Shown here piece after piece: positions 8,694-17,830 of a stretch of 64,000 nt of DNA. The position numbers were made by a program, and so were the translations under genes. The stretch covers positions 1,018,501 to 1,082,500 of the forward strand of contig NC_011894.1 of assembly GCF_000022085.1 (NCBI RefSeq), written 5' to 3'. The stretch's first letter is position 1, and each line of letters starts with the position of its first letter. The notes below the pieces were generated by a model. It saw only the letters and a list, made by a program, of their open reading frames with translations, did no database searches and was not told where the DNA came from. The stretch comes from Methylobacterium nodulans ORS 2060 (GTDB lineage Bacteria > Pseudomonadota > Alphaproteobacteria > Rhizobiales > Beijerinckiaceae).

Positions 8694-9503
8694 ATGTGGG
8701 GCATCGTTCCGGCGGCGGGCCGCGGCAGCCGCATCCAGCCGCTCGCCTTCTCGAAGGAGCTGCTTCCCGTCGGCAGCCGCCTCGACCACGGCGTCGAGCG
8801 CCCCTGCGCGGTCAGCGAATACCTCGTCGAGCGGATGATCCGGGGCGGGGCCGACAAGCTCTGCTTCGTGATCTCGCCCGGCAAGTCCGACATCCTCGAA
8901 TATTACGGCGCCACCTATGCCGACGCGCCGATCGCCTACATGGTCCAGCCCGGCGCGGCGGGCCTCTGCGATGCGATCTTCCGCGCCGTGCCGCTGGTGG
9001 CTTCGGCCGAGCCCGTGATCGTGGGCCTGCCGGACACGGTGTGGTTCCCGGCCGATGCGCTGGCGCAGCTGCCCGACGATGTGCTGTCCTTCCTGCTCTT
9101 CCCGGTCGAGCGGCCGGAATTCTTCGATGCCGTGGTGCTCGACGGCGATGCCGTGCGGGAGATCCAGGTGAAGCGGGCGGATGCCGCCTCGTCCTGGATC
9201 TGGGGCGCGTTCAAGATGCCGGGCCGCACCCTGCACGACCTCCATCGCCTCTGGCTGCAGCGGGAACGCCGCGACGAGTATATCGGCACCCTCGTCAATG
9301 CCTATCTGGCGGCGGGCGGGCGGGCGATCGGCCTGCGGGCGGGCGCGGCCTATGTGGATGTCGGGACCCTGCACGGCTACCGGGCGGCGATCGGGCTCCT
9401 CGCCGAGGCCGCCGCGCGGCAGACCGGCCCCGACGGCGGCGCGCGCGTCGGCCTCGGCTGGCCGGGCGGCCATCCGGCGCTCCACGCCCTCGCGCGCGAC
9501 TAG
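8694..9503 (+). CDS. sugar-phosphate nucleotidyltransferase (RmlA-like), 269 aa
   Basis: The N-terminus carries the pyrophosphorylase signature 'AAGRGSRIQPLAFSKELLPV' (residues 6-25), which binds the NTP phosphates, and 'VQPGAAGLCDAIFRAVPLV' follows. Such enzymes make NDP-sugars from a sugar-1-phosphate. Length is slightly short of RmlA (about 290 aa), so no extra C-terminal domain. A GGAGGT site precedes the ATG. The stop TAG at 9501-9503 is formed by the first bases of a hairpin repeat, so the last residues could have been set by that insertion. It likely feeds donor sugars to the neighbouring glycosyltransferases. Confidence 0.85.
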   Translation: MWGIVPAAGRGSRIQPLAFSKELLPVGSRLDHGVERPCAVSEYLVERMIRGGADKLCFVISPGKSDILEYYGATYADAPIAYMVQPGAAGLCDAIFRAVPLVASAEPVIVGLPDTVWFPADALAQLPDDVLSFLLFPVERPEFFDAVVLDGDAVREIQVKRADAASSWIWGAFKMPGRTLHDLHRLWLQRERRDEYIGTLVNAYLAAGGRAIGLRAGAAYVDVGTLHGYRAAIGLLAEAAARQTGPDGGARVGLGWPGGHPALHALARD

Positions 9504-9604
9504 AGCAGAAGCCGTTCCACCGTGAACGGCTTCTGCTCTCGCTCTTTCGGGTCTGTCGCATTGTCTGCGACGAACCGGCATCCACTTCGTCGGAAAATGC
9601 TCTC
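9501..9604 (+). repeat. hairpin-headed repeat, copy A
   Basis: The head is a perfect 16 bp stem (9502-9517 with 9524-9539; AGAGCAGAAGCCGTTC) closed by the loop CACCGT. After about 22 bases comes the tail TTGTCTGCGACGAACCGG, CATCCACTTCGTCGG, AAAATGCTCT. The element begins in the stop codon of the nucleotidyltransferase gene and ends five bases before the next start codon. Homologous elements lie at 16814 and, inverted, at 36186 (degenerate) and 54316. Confidence 0.85.
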
Positions 9605-9608
9605 GCCG

Positions 9609-10691
9609 ATGCCGCTCACCATCCTCCACGTCGCCTATCCGCTCGCCCCGGTGGGGCCGGATGCGGCGGGCGGGGCCGAGCAGGTGCTGACCGCCCTCGA
9701 CGCCGCCCTCGTGGCGGCGGGCCACCGCTCCCTGGTCGTCGCCTGCGCGGGCTCGCGCCCGGCGGGCGAGCTGATCGTGGTGCCGCGGGAGACGGGCGTG
9801 CTCGACGAGGCGGCGATCGCCGCCGCCCGGCTTCGCCACGCCGAGGCCGTGGCGGCGGCCCTGCGGGACCATCCGGAAATCGACGTCGTCCACATGCACG
9901 GCATCGATTTTCACGCCTATCTGCCGCCGCCGGGGCCGCCGGTCCTCGCGACCCTGCACGCGCCCTTCTCCTGGTACGCGCCGGCCGCGCTCCACCCGGC
10001 CCGGCCGCGCACCGTCCTGACTTGCGTCTCCGCCCACCAGCACCGGAGCGCCCCCCCGGGCCTGCCCCTCCTCGATCCGATCCCGAACGGGGTGCCGGTC
10101 GAGGCCCTGCGCGCGACGACCGGCCCGCGGGGGCGCTTCGCCCTGTTCCTCGGCCGGATCGCGCCGGAAAAGGGGGTCGATCTCGCGCTCGACGCCGCCC
10201 ACCGGGCCGGCTGCGCGCTCGCGGTGGCAGGCGAGCTCTTCCCCTATCCGGCCCATCAGGATTTCTTCGCCCGGGCCGTCGCACCGCGCCTCGACCGGCA
10301 GCGGCGCTATCTCGGCCCGGCCGGCTTCCGCCGCAAGCGCCGGCTCCTCAATGCGGCGCGCTGCCTGCTCCTGCCCGCGCGCCTGCCCGAGACGAGCTCG
10401 CTCGTCGCCCGCGAGGCGATGGCCTGCGGCGCGCCGGTGATCGCCTATCCGGCCGGGGCGCTCGCCGAGGTCGTGGAGCCGGGACGCACCGGATTCCTCG
10501 TCGAGACGCCCGCCGCCATGGCCGAGGCGATCCGCGCGGCCGACCGGATCGACCCCGAAACCTGCCGCCGGACCGCGGCATCACGCTTCGGGCTTAGGCC
10601 CATGATCGAGGGATATCTCGCTGCCTATGACCAGCTTGCCCGCGGCGGAGACCGGCCGCTTCCCGTCTCAGGCCTTGCCGGCGCCGCGTGA
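9609..10691 (+). CDS. GT4-family glycosyltransferase, 360 aa
   Basis: Start chosen at the ATG at 9609 ('MPLTILHVAYPLAPVGPDAA'); another ATG at 9597 lies inside the preceding repeat, and no good ribosome-binding site is visible for either. The N-terminal glycine-rich 'GPDAAGGAEQVL' loop, the central 'FLGRIAPEKGVDLALDAA' and the C-terminal 'ETSSLVAREAMACGAPVIAY' (retaining GT-B E-x7-E region) identify the family. Probably cytoplasmic. Its end overlaps the next gene by 65 bp. Confidence 0.88.
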   Translation: MPLTILHVAYPLAPVGPDAAGGAEQVLTALDAALVAAGHRSLVVACAGSRPAGELIVVPRETGVLDEAAIAAARLRHAEAVAAALRDHPEIDVVHMHGIDFHAYLPPPGPPVLATLHAPFSWYAPAALHPARPRTVLTCVSAHQHRSAPPGLPLLDPIPNGVPVEALRATTGPRGRFALFLGRIAPEKGVDLALDAAHRAGCALAVAGELFPYPAHQDFFARAVAPRLDRQRRYLGPAGFRRKRRLLNAARCLLLPARLPETSSLVAREAMACGAPVIAYPAGALAEVVEPGRTGFLVETPAAMAEAIRAADRIDPETCRRTAASRFGLRPMIEGYLAAYDQLARGGDRPLPVSGLAGAA

Positions 10692-11703
10692 CGGGCCGGG
10701 CGGGTTCGCGATCTCGGTGCTGCGCGAGACGGCAGATCTGCTGCGGCTCGAACCCGCCTGGTGGGATCTCTATCGGCGGACCCCCTCGGCCACACCCTTC
10801 CAGTCGCCCGCCTGGCTGATCCCGTGGTGGTGCGGCTTCCGGCCCGGCCGGCTGCTCACGGTCGCGGTCCGGGCGGGCGACGGCCGGCTCGTCGGGCTCG
10901 CCCCGGCCTATATCGAGGACGGGGCCGGCGGCCGGCGCCTGCTGCCGCTCGGGATCGGCGCGAGCGACCACCTCGACATCCTCCTCGATCCGGCTGCGGC
11001 AGGCGCGGCCGCGGCGCTGGCGGCGGGCGTCGCCGCGGAGCGGGCGGCCTTCGCCGTCTGGGAGCTGGAGGATCTGGCGCCCGATGCCGCCGCCTGGCGC
11101 CTCCCGGTGCCGGCGGGAGCCCGCGAGACGGTCGCCGACCAGGTCGCCTGCCCGGTGCTGCCGCTGCCGCCGGGGGCAGGGAGCCTCGCGGATCTCTGCC
11201 CCACGGTCAAACGCCGGAAGATCAGCCTCGCGCGAAACCGCTCCGCCCGTCGGGGTGGGTTCGAGTCGCTCGATGCGACCGATGCGGCCGGCGCCACCGC
11301 CCTGTTCGAGCGGCTCGTCGCGCTCCATGCGGCCCGCTGGGAGAGCCAGGGCGAGCCGGGCGTGCTCGCCGAGGAGGCGGTGCGGGACTTCCACCGGGCG
11401 GCGGTGCCGCGGCTTGCGGCCGCGGGCCTGGTGCGCTTTCACGCGGTGCGCCTCGCGGGCGGGACCGCCGCGGTGCTCTACGCCCTGCGCGATCGCCACC
11501 GGGTCTATGCCTATCTCAGCGGCTTCGATCCGGCCTTCCGGTTCGAGAGCCCCGGCGTGAGCGTGATGGCCGCCGCCCTCGACGGGGCGCGCCGCGACGG
11601 GGCGCGCTCCTTCCACTTCCTGCGGGGCCAGGAGCCCTACAAGTACGAATGGGGCGCCGTGGACATCTGGAACCGGCGCCGGAGCCTGCGGTGGGCGCCG
11701 TGA
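10627..11703 (+). CDS. CelD/BcsL-like GNAT acetyltransferase, 358 aa
   Basis: Begins 'MTSLPAAETGRFPSQALPAP' and contains the family's 'TPFQSPAWLIPWW' block near residue 58, a basic central 'VKRRKISLARNRSARR', and a GNAT-like C-terminal half ('FHAVRLAGGTAAVLYALRDR', then 'FLRGQEPYKYEWG'). CelD-type proteins are FemAB-like acyltransferases often found in exopolysaccharide clusters. The natural substrate here is unknown. Overlaps the previous gene by 65 bp and the next by four, so one transcript is likely. Confidence 0.8.
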   Translation: MTSLPAAETGRFPSQALPAPRDGPGGFAISVLRETADLLRLEPAWWDLYRRTPSATPFQSPAWLIPWWCGFRPGRLLTVAVRAGDGRLVGLAPAYIEDGAGGRRLLPLGIGASDHLDILLDPAAAGAAAALAAGVAAERAAFAVWELEDLAPDAAAWRLPVPAGARETVADQVACPVLPLPPGAGSLADLCPTVKRRKISLARNRSARRGGFESLDATDAAGATALFERLVALHAARWESQGEPGVLAEEAVRDFHRAAVPRLAAAGLVRFHAVRLAGGTAAVLYALRDRHRVYAYLSGFDPAFRFESPGVSVMAAALDGARRDGARSFHFLRGQEPYKYEWGAVDIWNRRRSLRWAP

Positions 11704-12587
11704 GCCGCGATCCCGGAAGCTGGCTCGCGCGGCTCGCCGGCGGCGAGGTGCCCGCCTCCGTCGCCCTGATGCATATCGCGGCGGCGGCCGAGAGCGCCGG
11801 AGCGGTCGAGGCGGCGCTGGCCGGCGCCGCCGATCGGGCGGAGGGCGCAGGCCGCGAACGGATCGCCGAAGCCCTCGCCGTCTGGCGTGCCAGCCCGCAG
11901 GCCTGGGGCACGGTGCAGGCAGTGCTCGGCGGGATCGACCACGGCCTCTCGGGCGAGGACGGCACCGATGTGGTGGCGGCGCTGGCCCGCGCCTTCGACC
12001 GGGCGGCGCAGATTTCGCCGGAGGGCAGCGTCGCCCTCTACGCCCTCGGCAATGCCGACCTCCTGCGCGCGGCGACGCAGGAGATCGTGGCGCGGCTCGA
12101 CGCCTGGGGGCTGCTCGGCCCCGGCAGGCGGGTGGTCGATCTCGGCTGCGGAATCGGGCGCATCGCCGCCGCGCTGGCCCCGCGCGTGGCGCAGGTCGTC
12201 GGCCTCGACATCGCGCCGGCGATGATCGCGGCGGCCCGCGCGCGCTGTGCGGGGCTGCCGAACGTCGCCTTCCATCTCGGCACCGGACGCGACCTCGCGC
12301 CGGTCGCCACCGGCTCCGCGGATCTCCTGCTCGCCGTCGACTGCCTCCCCTACCTCGTGCAGGCCGGGGAGGCGGTTCTGCGCGGCTACGTCCGCGAGGC
12401 CGCCCGCGTCCTGCGCCCGCGCGGCGATTTCGTCATCCTCAACTTCTCCTACCGGGGCGACCTCGCCCGCGACCGCCGGGACGCGGCGCGGCTGTCGCGG
12501 GAGCACGGCTTTGCGCTCAAGCGCGACGGCACGGCGGATTTCGCGACCTGGGACGGGCGGAGCTTCCACCTGCGCCGTCTCGGCTGA
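11700..12587 (+). CDS. class I SAM-dependent methyltransferase, 295 aa, GTG start
   Basis: A GTG at 11700 overlaps the previous stop (GTGA); a GTG nine bases earlier is also possible. The first 120 residues are helical and unlike known domains. Motif I, 'VVDLGCGIGRIAAAL', starts near residue 144, with 'VVGLDIAPAMIAAARA' as the acidic SAM-ribose binding strand. The final strand region 'RGDFVILNFSYRGD' fits a Methyltransf_11/25 fold. It closes the five-gene sugar cluster, so O- or N-methylation of the glycan or a precursor is a reasonable inference. Confidence 0.85.
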   Translation: MSRDPGSWLARLAGGEVPASVALMHIAAAAESAGAVEAALAGAADRAEGAGRERIAEALAVWRASPQAWGTVQAVLGGIDHGLSGEDGTDVVAALARAFDRAAQISPEGSVALYALGNADLLRAATQEIVARLDAWGLLGPGRRVVDLGCGIGRIAAALAPRVAQVVGLDIAPAMIAAARARCAGLPNVAFHLGTGRDLAPVATGSADLLLAVDCLPYLVQAGEAVLRGYVREAARVLRPRGDFVILNFSYRGDLARDRRDAARLSREHGFALKRDGTADFATWDGRSFHLRRLG

Positions 12588-12709
12588 CGCGCCCGCGGCG
12601 CGGCCTGCGCGGCGCATCGCCGGTTCGTTGGGTATCGTGTCCCGGAAGGGCTTCACGGCGGGCCTGCGCATCGGGATGGTGGCCCGGCTCCCGACGCGAC
12701 GGATGGACG

Positions 12710-13084
12710 ATGCTGAACACATTGGTGGTCTTCGTGGGCGCCGGCCTCGGCGGCGCGCTGCGGCACGGGGTCAACCTCGCCGCCGCCCGCCTCGGCGGCT
12801 CCTTCCCGGCCGGCACCATGATCATCAACATCGCGGGCTCGCTCGCGATGGGCCTTCTCACCGGCTGGTTCGCGGTGCGGGGCGGCATGCCGCAGGCATG
12901 GCGCCTGTTCCTCACCACGGGCATCCTCGGCGGCTTCACCACCTTCTCGACCTTCTCGCTCGAAGCCTTCCTGCTGATGGAGCGCGGGGCCTTCGCGGCG
13001 GCGGCCCTCTACGTGCTGGGCTCGGTGGCGGCGGGCATCGCGGGCGTCGGCGCAAGCCTCGCGGTGATCCGGCAATTCGGCTGA
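12710..13084 (+). CDS. crcB: CrcB/FluC fluoride channel, 124 aa
   Basis: Four predicted membrane helices in 124 residues. The family signatures are clear: 'GGALRHGVNL' near the start, 'FPAGTMIINIAGSLAMGLL' in helix 2 (conserved Asn) and 'GGFTTFSTFSLE' in helix 3. FluC dimers export fluoride passively through the inner membrane. I looked for a fluoride riboswitch in the 120 bases upstream and did not find its conserved strings. Confidence 0.95.
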   Translation: MLNTLVVFVGAGLGGALRHGVNLAAARLGGSFPAGTMIINIAGSLAMGLLTGWFAVRGGMPQAWRLFLTTGILGGFTTFSTFSLEAFLLMERGAFAAAALYVLGSVAAGIAGVGASLAVIRQFG

Positions 13085-13137
13085 CCGGCGCTGCGCTGTT
13101 GACAAGCCGGCCCGATCGGGCCGGAGTCGCGGACGCC

Positions 13138-13431
13138 ATGACCAATGCCTCCGCCGGCAAGCCCCGGGTCGCCATCACCTACTGCACGCAGTGCGGCTGG
13201 CTCCTGCGGGCCGGCTGGATGGCGCAGGAGCTGCTCTCGACCTTCAAGGACGGCCTCGGCGAGGTCGCCCTCATTCCCGCCACCGGCGGGGCCTTCTCCA
13301 TCACCTGCGGAGACGTGCTGATCTGGGAGCGCGTCCGCGATGGCGGATTTCCGGACGTCAAGACGCTCAAGCAGCGGGTGCGCGACGTCGTCGAGCCGGG
13401 TCGCGATCTCGGCCATGTCGACCGGGGCTGA
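13138..13431 (+). CDS. SelW/SelT/SelH-like thioredoxin-fold protein, 97 aa
   Basis: Starts at the ATG at 13138. The redox motif 'CTQC' is at residues 16-19, in the position where animal SelW has CxxU, with the Rdx-family continuation 'GWLLRAGWMAQELLSTF'. A beta-alpha-beta Rdx fold of this size is typical, and bacterial members use Cys. Its partner is unknown. It lies between crcB and a sensor kinase, six bases from the kinase start, so the small redox protein and the kinase are probably co-expressed. Confidence 0.85.
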   Translation: MTNASAGKPRVAITYCTQCGWLLRAGWMAQELLSTFKDGLGEVALIPATGGAFSITCGDVLIWERVRDGGFPDVKTLKQRVRDVVEPGRDLGHVDRG

Positions 13432-13437
13432 GGCGGC

Positions 13438-15990
13438 GTGGGCGGCATCCGCGAGCGGGTGAACCGCCTGCGCGAGCGCGGGCTGTCCACGCAGGTCTAT
13501 CTCGTGGCGCTCGCCATCGCGCTGATCGGGCCGGGCCTCCTGTTCACGGCGATCCTGCTCGGCCGCTATGCCGGCCTGGAGCGGGCGCGCTTCGAGCAGG
13601 ATGCCCGCGAGACCGTGCGCGGCATCGCGCTGACCATCGACCGCGACACGGCCGGCCTGATCTCGGTGCTGCAGACGCTCGCCACCTCGCCGCGCCTGCG
13701 CGGCCAGGAGGTCGCGAGCTTCGAGGGCGAGGCGCGGGCGGTGAGCGAGGCGCTCCACCTGATGCTGTCGCTGCGCCGGCCGGACGGCACGCAGGTGGTC
13801 AACACCGCGCTGCCGCCGGGGGCGCCGCTGCCGCAGGGCCGCGAGCCCTACGACGCGGACGTGCTCACGGCTCAGCGTCCGCTGGTGACCGGGGTGCAGC
13901 CGGGCGCGCCGGGCCGGCCGCCGACCTACGCGGTCGCGGTGCCGGTGATGATCGACGGCAGAGCGGCCTTCGTGCTGAGCATGATGGTCCCGGTCGAGCG
14001 CCTGCACCAGATCCTGCTGCGCGACCTGACCGCCGGCTGGACCACCAGCATCATCGACCGGAGCGGCCTTCTGCTCGCGCATTCGCAGGATCACGCGGAA
14101 TTGGCCGGCCGGCCGATGCTGGAGGCCCTGCGCGGGCGCGAGACGGGCATGCCGGGCCTGTGGGAGGGGACCGACCGCCAGCGCCGCCCGGTGCTGTTCG
14201 TGGAGACGCGCACCCGCATCACCGGCTGGACGGCCTCCGCCAGCATCCCGATGGCGATGGTCGAGGCGTCCGTGCGGCGCTGGGTGATGGCTTTCTCCGG
14301 CTTCGGCCTGCTCGCGCTCGCGGTCTCCTCGGTGCTCGCCGTGCGGCTGTGGTCGCGGGTGGCCGAGCCCCTGCGCCAGCTCGCGGCGGCGGGCGACGCC
14401 CTGGCGCTCGGCCAGCCCGTGCCGCGGGTCTCGACGCCGATCCGGGAGATCCGCCAGCTCGCCGACGTGCTGGCGGATGCCTCGCACAGCCTGCGCAGCC
14501 GCATCGCCGAGCGCGACCAGGCACTGGAGGAGCAGAGCCGCGGCCTCGCCGCCCTGCGCGAGAGCGAGGCGCGCTTCCGCCACATGGCGGATTCCGCTCC
14601 CGCCCTGATCTGGATGACCGACGAGACCGGCGAGACGACCTTCGTCAACATGCACTACGAGTACATGTTCGGCCGCCGGGCGGAGGCGCTCGTGGGTGAG
14701 CGCTGGAGGGAGATCGTCCATCCGGAGGACATCACCGGGTTCGAGGCGATCTTCCAGGCGGCCTTCGCGGCGCGCCGGCCGTTCCGGGCCGAGACGCGGG
14801 TGTTCGACAAGCACGGGGCCATCCGCTGGCTGCTCTGCGAGGGCGTGCCGCGGCTCGACGACCGGCAGCGCTTCCTCGGCTATACGGGGTGCAACGTCGA
14901 CATCACCGAGGCGAAGCTCGCCGAGGCCGCCCTGCGCGAGAGCGAGGAGCGGCTTCGCCTCGCCCTGGCGGCCGGCCAGCTCGGCACCTGGGAGGTCGAT
15001 CTCGCGACCGGCCAGAACCGGCTCTCGGCCCGCTCGGCGGAGATCATGGCGCTGACGCCCGCGCGCGAGGGCTGGATCGACACGGTCGATCCGGCCGACC
15101 GGCCGGCGCTCGATGCCGCCTTCGCGGCGCTGGTGGCGGGCGAGGGCGAGTACCGCACGGAGTTCCGGGTGCGGACGGCGGACGGCTCGGTGCGGTGGGT
15201 CAGCGCCGAGGCCGTGGTGCAGCGGGACGCCGCGGGCCGGCCGCGCCGGGTCATCGGGATCCACCAGGACGTGACCGAGCGCAAGCGCGCCGAGGACCAC
15301 CTGAGGCTGCTGCTCCACGAGCTGAATCACCGGGTGAAGAACACGCTCGCCACCGTGCAGTCGATCGCCATGCAGAGCCTGCGGCGGCTGCGCGGCAAGG
15401 AGGCGGAGGATGCGCGGGAGGCCTTCGTCGCCCGGTTGGTCGCACTCGCCCGCGCGCATGACGTGCTCACCCGCGAGAGCTGGGAGGGGGCGGAGCTCGC
15501 CGAGGTGGTGGCCGGGGCGGTCGCGCCCCTGGAGGGGCCGCGGGGCCGGCGCGCCCGTTTCAGCATCTCGGGCCCTCCCCTGCGGCTGCCGCCCCGCATG
15601 GCGCTGTCGATCGCGATGGCGCTGCACGAACTCGGCACCAACGCGGTGAAGTATGGCGCCCTCTCGATCATCCAGGGGCAGGTCTCGATCACGTGGTCCG
15701 TTGCCGACGGAGAGCTGACCCTGTGCTGGCGCGAGAGCGACGGGCCGCCGGTGACGCCGCCGGAGCGGACAGGCTTCGGTTCGCGCCTGATCGGCCAGAG
15801 CCTTGCGCGCGAGCTCGCCGGGTCGGTGACGCTCGACTACGCGCCGGAGGGCGTGATCTGCACGATCCGCGCGCCCCTCGGGGAGGCGGGCGCGCAGAGT
15901 GAGGAGCCCTCCGGGGCGGAGGCGGAGGAGGCGCAGCCCCCCGCCTCACACGCTGAGCGGCGCCAGGACCGCCCGGAGCATGTCGGGTAG
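13438..15990 (+). CDS. membrane-bound HWE-family sensor histidine kinase, 850 aa, GTG start
   Basis: Membrane helices near residues 18-42 and 280-305 enclose a periplasmic Cache-type sensor region (about 45-275). A HAMP-like linker follows (about 305-360), then two PAS/PAC units ('[16 protein letters not shown]' near 378; '[18 protein letters not shown]' near 505). The HWE dimerisation region is '[20 protein letters not shown]' near 625, and the ATPase domain has '[15 protein letters not shown]'. HWE kinases serve the alphaproteobacterial general stress and light pathways. No response regulator is adjacent. The last 45 bp overlap the convergent thioesterase gene. Confidence 0.92.
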   Translation: MGGIRERVNRLRERGLSTQVYLVALAIALIGPGLLFTAILLGRYAGLERARFEQDARETVRGIALTIDRDTAGLISVLQTLATSPRLRGQEVASFEGEARAVSEALHLMLSLRRPDGTQVVNTALPPGAPLPQGREPYDADVLTAQRPLVTGVQPGAPGRPPTYAVAVPVMIDGRAAFVLSMMVPVERLHQILLRDLTAGWTTSIIDRSGLLLAHSQDHAELAGRPMLEALRGRETGMPGLWEGTDRQRRPVLFVETRTRITGWTASASIPMAMVEASVRRWVMAFSGFGLLALAVSSVLAVRLWSRVAEPLRQLAAAGDALALGQPVPRVSTPIREIRQLADVLADASHSLRSRIAERDQALEEQSRGLAALRESEARFRHMADSAPALIWMTDETGETTFVNMHYEYMFGRRAEALVGERWREIVHPEDITGFEAIFQAAFAARRPFRAETRVFDKHGAIRWLLCEGVPRLDDRQRFLGYTGCNVDITEAKLAEAALRESEERLRLALAAGQLGTWEVDLATGQNRLSARSAEIMALTPAREGWIDTVDPADRPALDAAFAALVAGEGEYRTEFRVRTADGSVRWVSAEAVVQRDAAGRPRRVIGIHQDVTERKRAEDHLRLLLHELNHRVKNTLATVQSIAMQSLRRLRGKEAEDAREAFVARLVALARAHDVLTRESWEGAELAEVVAGAVAPLEGPRGRRARFSISGPPLRLPPRMALSIAMALHELGTNAVKYGALSIIQGQVSITWSVADGELTLCWRESDGPPVTPPERTGFGSRLIGQSLARELAGSVTLDYAPEGVICTIRAPLGEAGAQSEEPSGAEAEEAQPPASHAERRQDRPEHVG

Positions 15991-16383
15991 CGGCACCGGA
16001 CGCTGGCTCGCGCGGTCGACATAGACGTGCACGAAATGGCCCTGCGCGGCGGCGGCGTCCTCGTCCTCGCGGAACAGCCCGACCTCGTAGCGCACGCTGG
16101 AGCGCCCCTGATGCGCCACCCGGATCCCGGCCGTCACCCGGTCCGGAAAGGTGATGGAGCGGAAGTAGCGGCACCCCGTCTCGACCACGAGGCCGATCAC
16201 CGGGCTCGCGGCGATGTCGAGGGCGCCCTCCTCGATCAGCACCTGGTTCACGGCGGTGTCGAAGAAGGCGTAGTAGACCACGTTGTTGACGTGGCCGTAG
16301 ACGTCGTTGTCGCCCCAGCGGGTGAGGATCGGCACGAAGCGCCGATAGGCGGCGCGGGTCTCGGGGGGTGGCCGGTCCGTCAT
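15946..16383 (-). CDS. acyl-CoA thioesterase, YbgC/4HBT type, 145 aa
   Basis: The ATG at 16383 gives a single hotdog domain. The YbgC/FadM signature '[20 protein letters not shown]' contains the conserved Asp and His used in acyl-CoA hydrolysis. Later strands '[20 protein letters not shown]' and '[11 protein letters not shown]' also fit. Substrate chain length cannot be read from sequence. The C-terminal 14 codons overlap the end of the convergent kinase gene. Confidence 0.88.
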   Translation of the reverse strand: MTDRPPPETRAAYRRFVPILTRWGDNDVYGHVNNVVYYAFFDTAVNQVLIEEGALDIAASPVIGLVVETGCRYFRSITFPDRVTAGIRVAHQGRSSVRYEVGLFREDEDAAAAQGHFVHVYVDRASQRPVPLPDMLRAVLAPLSV

Positions 16384-16471
16384 GCGGGCCTCGGGCGCAG
16401 GGTCGGGCTGGGATGCATCGGCAGGGCGATCAGGAGGACGCGGCCCACCGGAGCGCGGCCGCAGCCGCGTG

Positions 16472-16738
16472 TCAACGGGCGAGCCGGCGCCGCACCGCAT
16501 AGGCGAAGGGCTGCCCTCGTTCGTCGATCAGCTCGCCATCCGGCCCGGCGCACCAGACGACCTCGTCCGCTTCGGTGGGCCGGCCGGTCAGGACGAGGCC
16601 CCGCACCACCTGCACCTCGCCCGGATCGATCTCTGCGCAGCCGACGCATCCCTCCTCCTCGATCACCCTATCGATGTCGTGGTCGTCGGGCACGCAGGCG
16701 AAGAGCACGTCGGTGAAGGCGAGCGCGTAGGTTCGCAT
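16472..16738 (-). CDS. hypothetical protein, 88 aa
   Basis: Starts '[20 protein letters not shown]' at an ATG. The protein is acidic, with three Cys residues, two of them in '[12 protein letters not shown]', and ends in a basic tail '[10 protein letters not shown]'. No family recognised. It sits upstream of the thioesterase gene on the same strand with an 88 bp gap and may share its transcript. Confidence 0.5.
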   Translation of the reverse strand: MRTYALAFTDVLFACVPDDHDIDRVIEEEGCVGCAEIDPGEVQVVRGLVLTGRPTEADEVVWCAGPDGELIDERGQPFAYAVRRRLAR

Positions 16739-16813
16739 GACGAATCCTCTCCCGTCATCGTCGCAGGTTGCGGTGAGGGGCAGGAACGCGCGAGGCGGGA
16801 GGTGGTTCGGCCC

Positions 16814-16918
16814 TTAGGGCGACATCCGTTCCGCCGTGAACGGATGTCGCCCTAAGTCCCTGAGTTTGCCGCGTTGTCTGCGACGAACCGGGATCCACTT
16901 CGTCGGACAATGCTCTAG
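16814..16918 (+). repeat. hairpin-headed repeat, copy B
   Basis: Perfect 18 bp stem (16814-16831 with 16838-16855; TTAGGGCGACATCCGTTC) with loop CGCCGT, then a spacer and the tail TTGTCTGCGACGAACCGG, GATCCACTTCGTCGG, ACAATGCTCTAG. Tail and loop match copy A at 9501, but the stem is different and still perfectly paired. The terminal CTAG contains the stop codon of the minus-strand aldo/keto reductase gene (16915-16917). Confidence 0.85.
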
Positions 16919-17739
16919 CCGAAGGTTTCCGGGTCCGGGCCGATGCGGCCGCCTAGCGCGTCGAGGCCCGCGATCGCCGCGCGGTCGTCGTCGTCGAGGG
17001 CGAAGCCGAAGATGTCGGCGTTCTCGCGGATGCGGGCCGGGGTCTCGGATTTGGGGATGACGACATGGCCGAGGTCGAGGTGCCAGCGGAGGACGACCTG
17101 CGCGGGCGTGCGGCCGTGCTTGCCGGCGATCGCCTGGATCACGGGGTCCTGCAGGGCCGCGCCCTGGCCGAGCGGGCTCCAGGCTTCCGTCACGATGCCG
17201 GCCTGCGCGTGGAAGGCCCGCAGCTCCCGCTGCTGGAAGCGGGGATGCAGCTCGATCTGGTTGACGGAAGGCGTCGAGCCGGTCTCGTCGATGATGCGCC
17301 TCAGCTGCGCGACCGTGAAGTTCGAGACGCCAATCGAGCGCGCGCGGCCCTCCTCGCGCAGGCGCATCAGCGCCCGCCATGTCTCCACATAGGCGTTTTG
17401 CTGCGGCACCGGCCAGTGCACGAGGTAGAGATCGACCTCGTCGAGGCGGAGGCGCTTGAGCGAGGCGTCGAAGGCGCGCAGCGCCTCGTCGTAGCCGTGG
17501 GCATCGTTCCAGAGCTTCGTGGTGACGACGATCTCCTCGCGGGGAATCCCGCTCGCAGCGATGGCGCGGCCGACGCCGGCCTCGTTGCCGTAGGCCGCCG
17601 CCGTGTCGATGGAGCGGTAGCCGACCTCGAGGGCGAGGCCGACGATCTCCGGGGCCTTCTCGTCGGCAAGCTTCCAGACGCCGAAGCCGAGCTGCGGGAT
17701 GCGCTTCCCGTCGTTGAGCGTCAGGGTCGGCTGCATCAT
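16915..17739 (-). CDS. aldo/keto reductase (2,5-diketo-D-gluconate reductase-like), 274 aa
   Basis: NADPH-dependent carbonyl reductase fold. The catalytic tetrad is complete: Asp45 and Tyr50 in 'DTAAAYGNE', Lys75 in 'TTKLWND', His108 in 'LVHWP'. 'IGVSNF' and the C-terminal phosphate-binding 'VIPKSETPARIREN' are present. Length matches the DkgA/DkgB group, but the physiological substrate is uncertain. The stop codon TAG lies inside the end of the adjacent repeat. Confidence 0.92.
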   Translation of the reverse strand: MMQPTLTLNDGKRIPQLGFGVWKLADEKAPEIVGLALEVGYRSIDTAAAYGNEAGVGRAIAASGIPREEIVVTTKLWNDAHGYDEALRAFDASLKRLRLDEVDLYLVHWPVPQQNAYVETWRALMRLREEGRARSIGVSNFTVAQLRRIIDETGSTPSVNQIELHPRFQQRELRAFHAQAGIVTEAWSPLGQGAALQDPVIQAIAGKHGRTPAQVVLRWHLDLGHVVIPKSETPARIRENADIFGFALDDDDRAAIAGLDALGGRIGPDPETFG

Positions 17740-17774
17740 CGGGGCGGTCCTCGTGCGGTCGCGGCGCTAGATCG

Positions 17775-17811
17775 GGGCGCCGCTCCCGCCTGATCTGGGA
17801 GCGCCCTTTTT
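17775..17811 (+). terminator. plus-strand terminator-like hairpin
   Basis: Arms GGGCGC..TCCC (17775-17787, three-base bulge) and GGGAGCGCCC (17797-17806) with a nine-base loop, followed by five T residues on the plus strand. Both flanking genes are on the minus strand, so the terminator points against them. It could end antisense transcription, or act as a 3' hairpin for the solute-binding gene without a U-tract. Confidence 0.4.
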
Positions 17812-17830
17812 GTCTGTCGAGGCGTGCGGC

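Noticed and set aside
7502..10597. A 1031-codon open frame on the plus strand across the sugar cluster
   Set aside because: It is an Arg/Pro/Gly-rich shadow frame of three well-supported genes in another frame and has no domain.
12588..12709. Possible fluoride riboswitch before crcB
   Set aside because: The region has GGGATGG and GATGC strings, but the conserved order of the crcB motif (GGCGATG..CGCC..AAC..GGCTGATGG) is not present.
13138..13431. SelW-like gene as a true selenoprotein
   Set aside because: The redox motif is CTQC, encoded by normal Cys codons, and the frame has no internal TGA.
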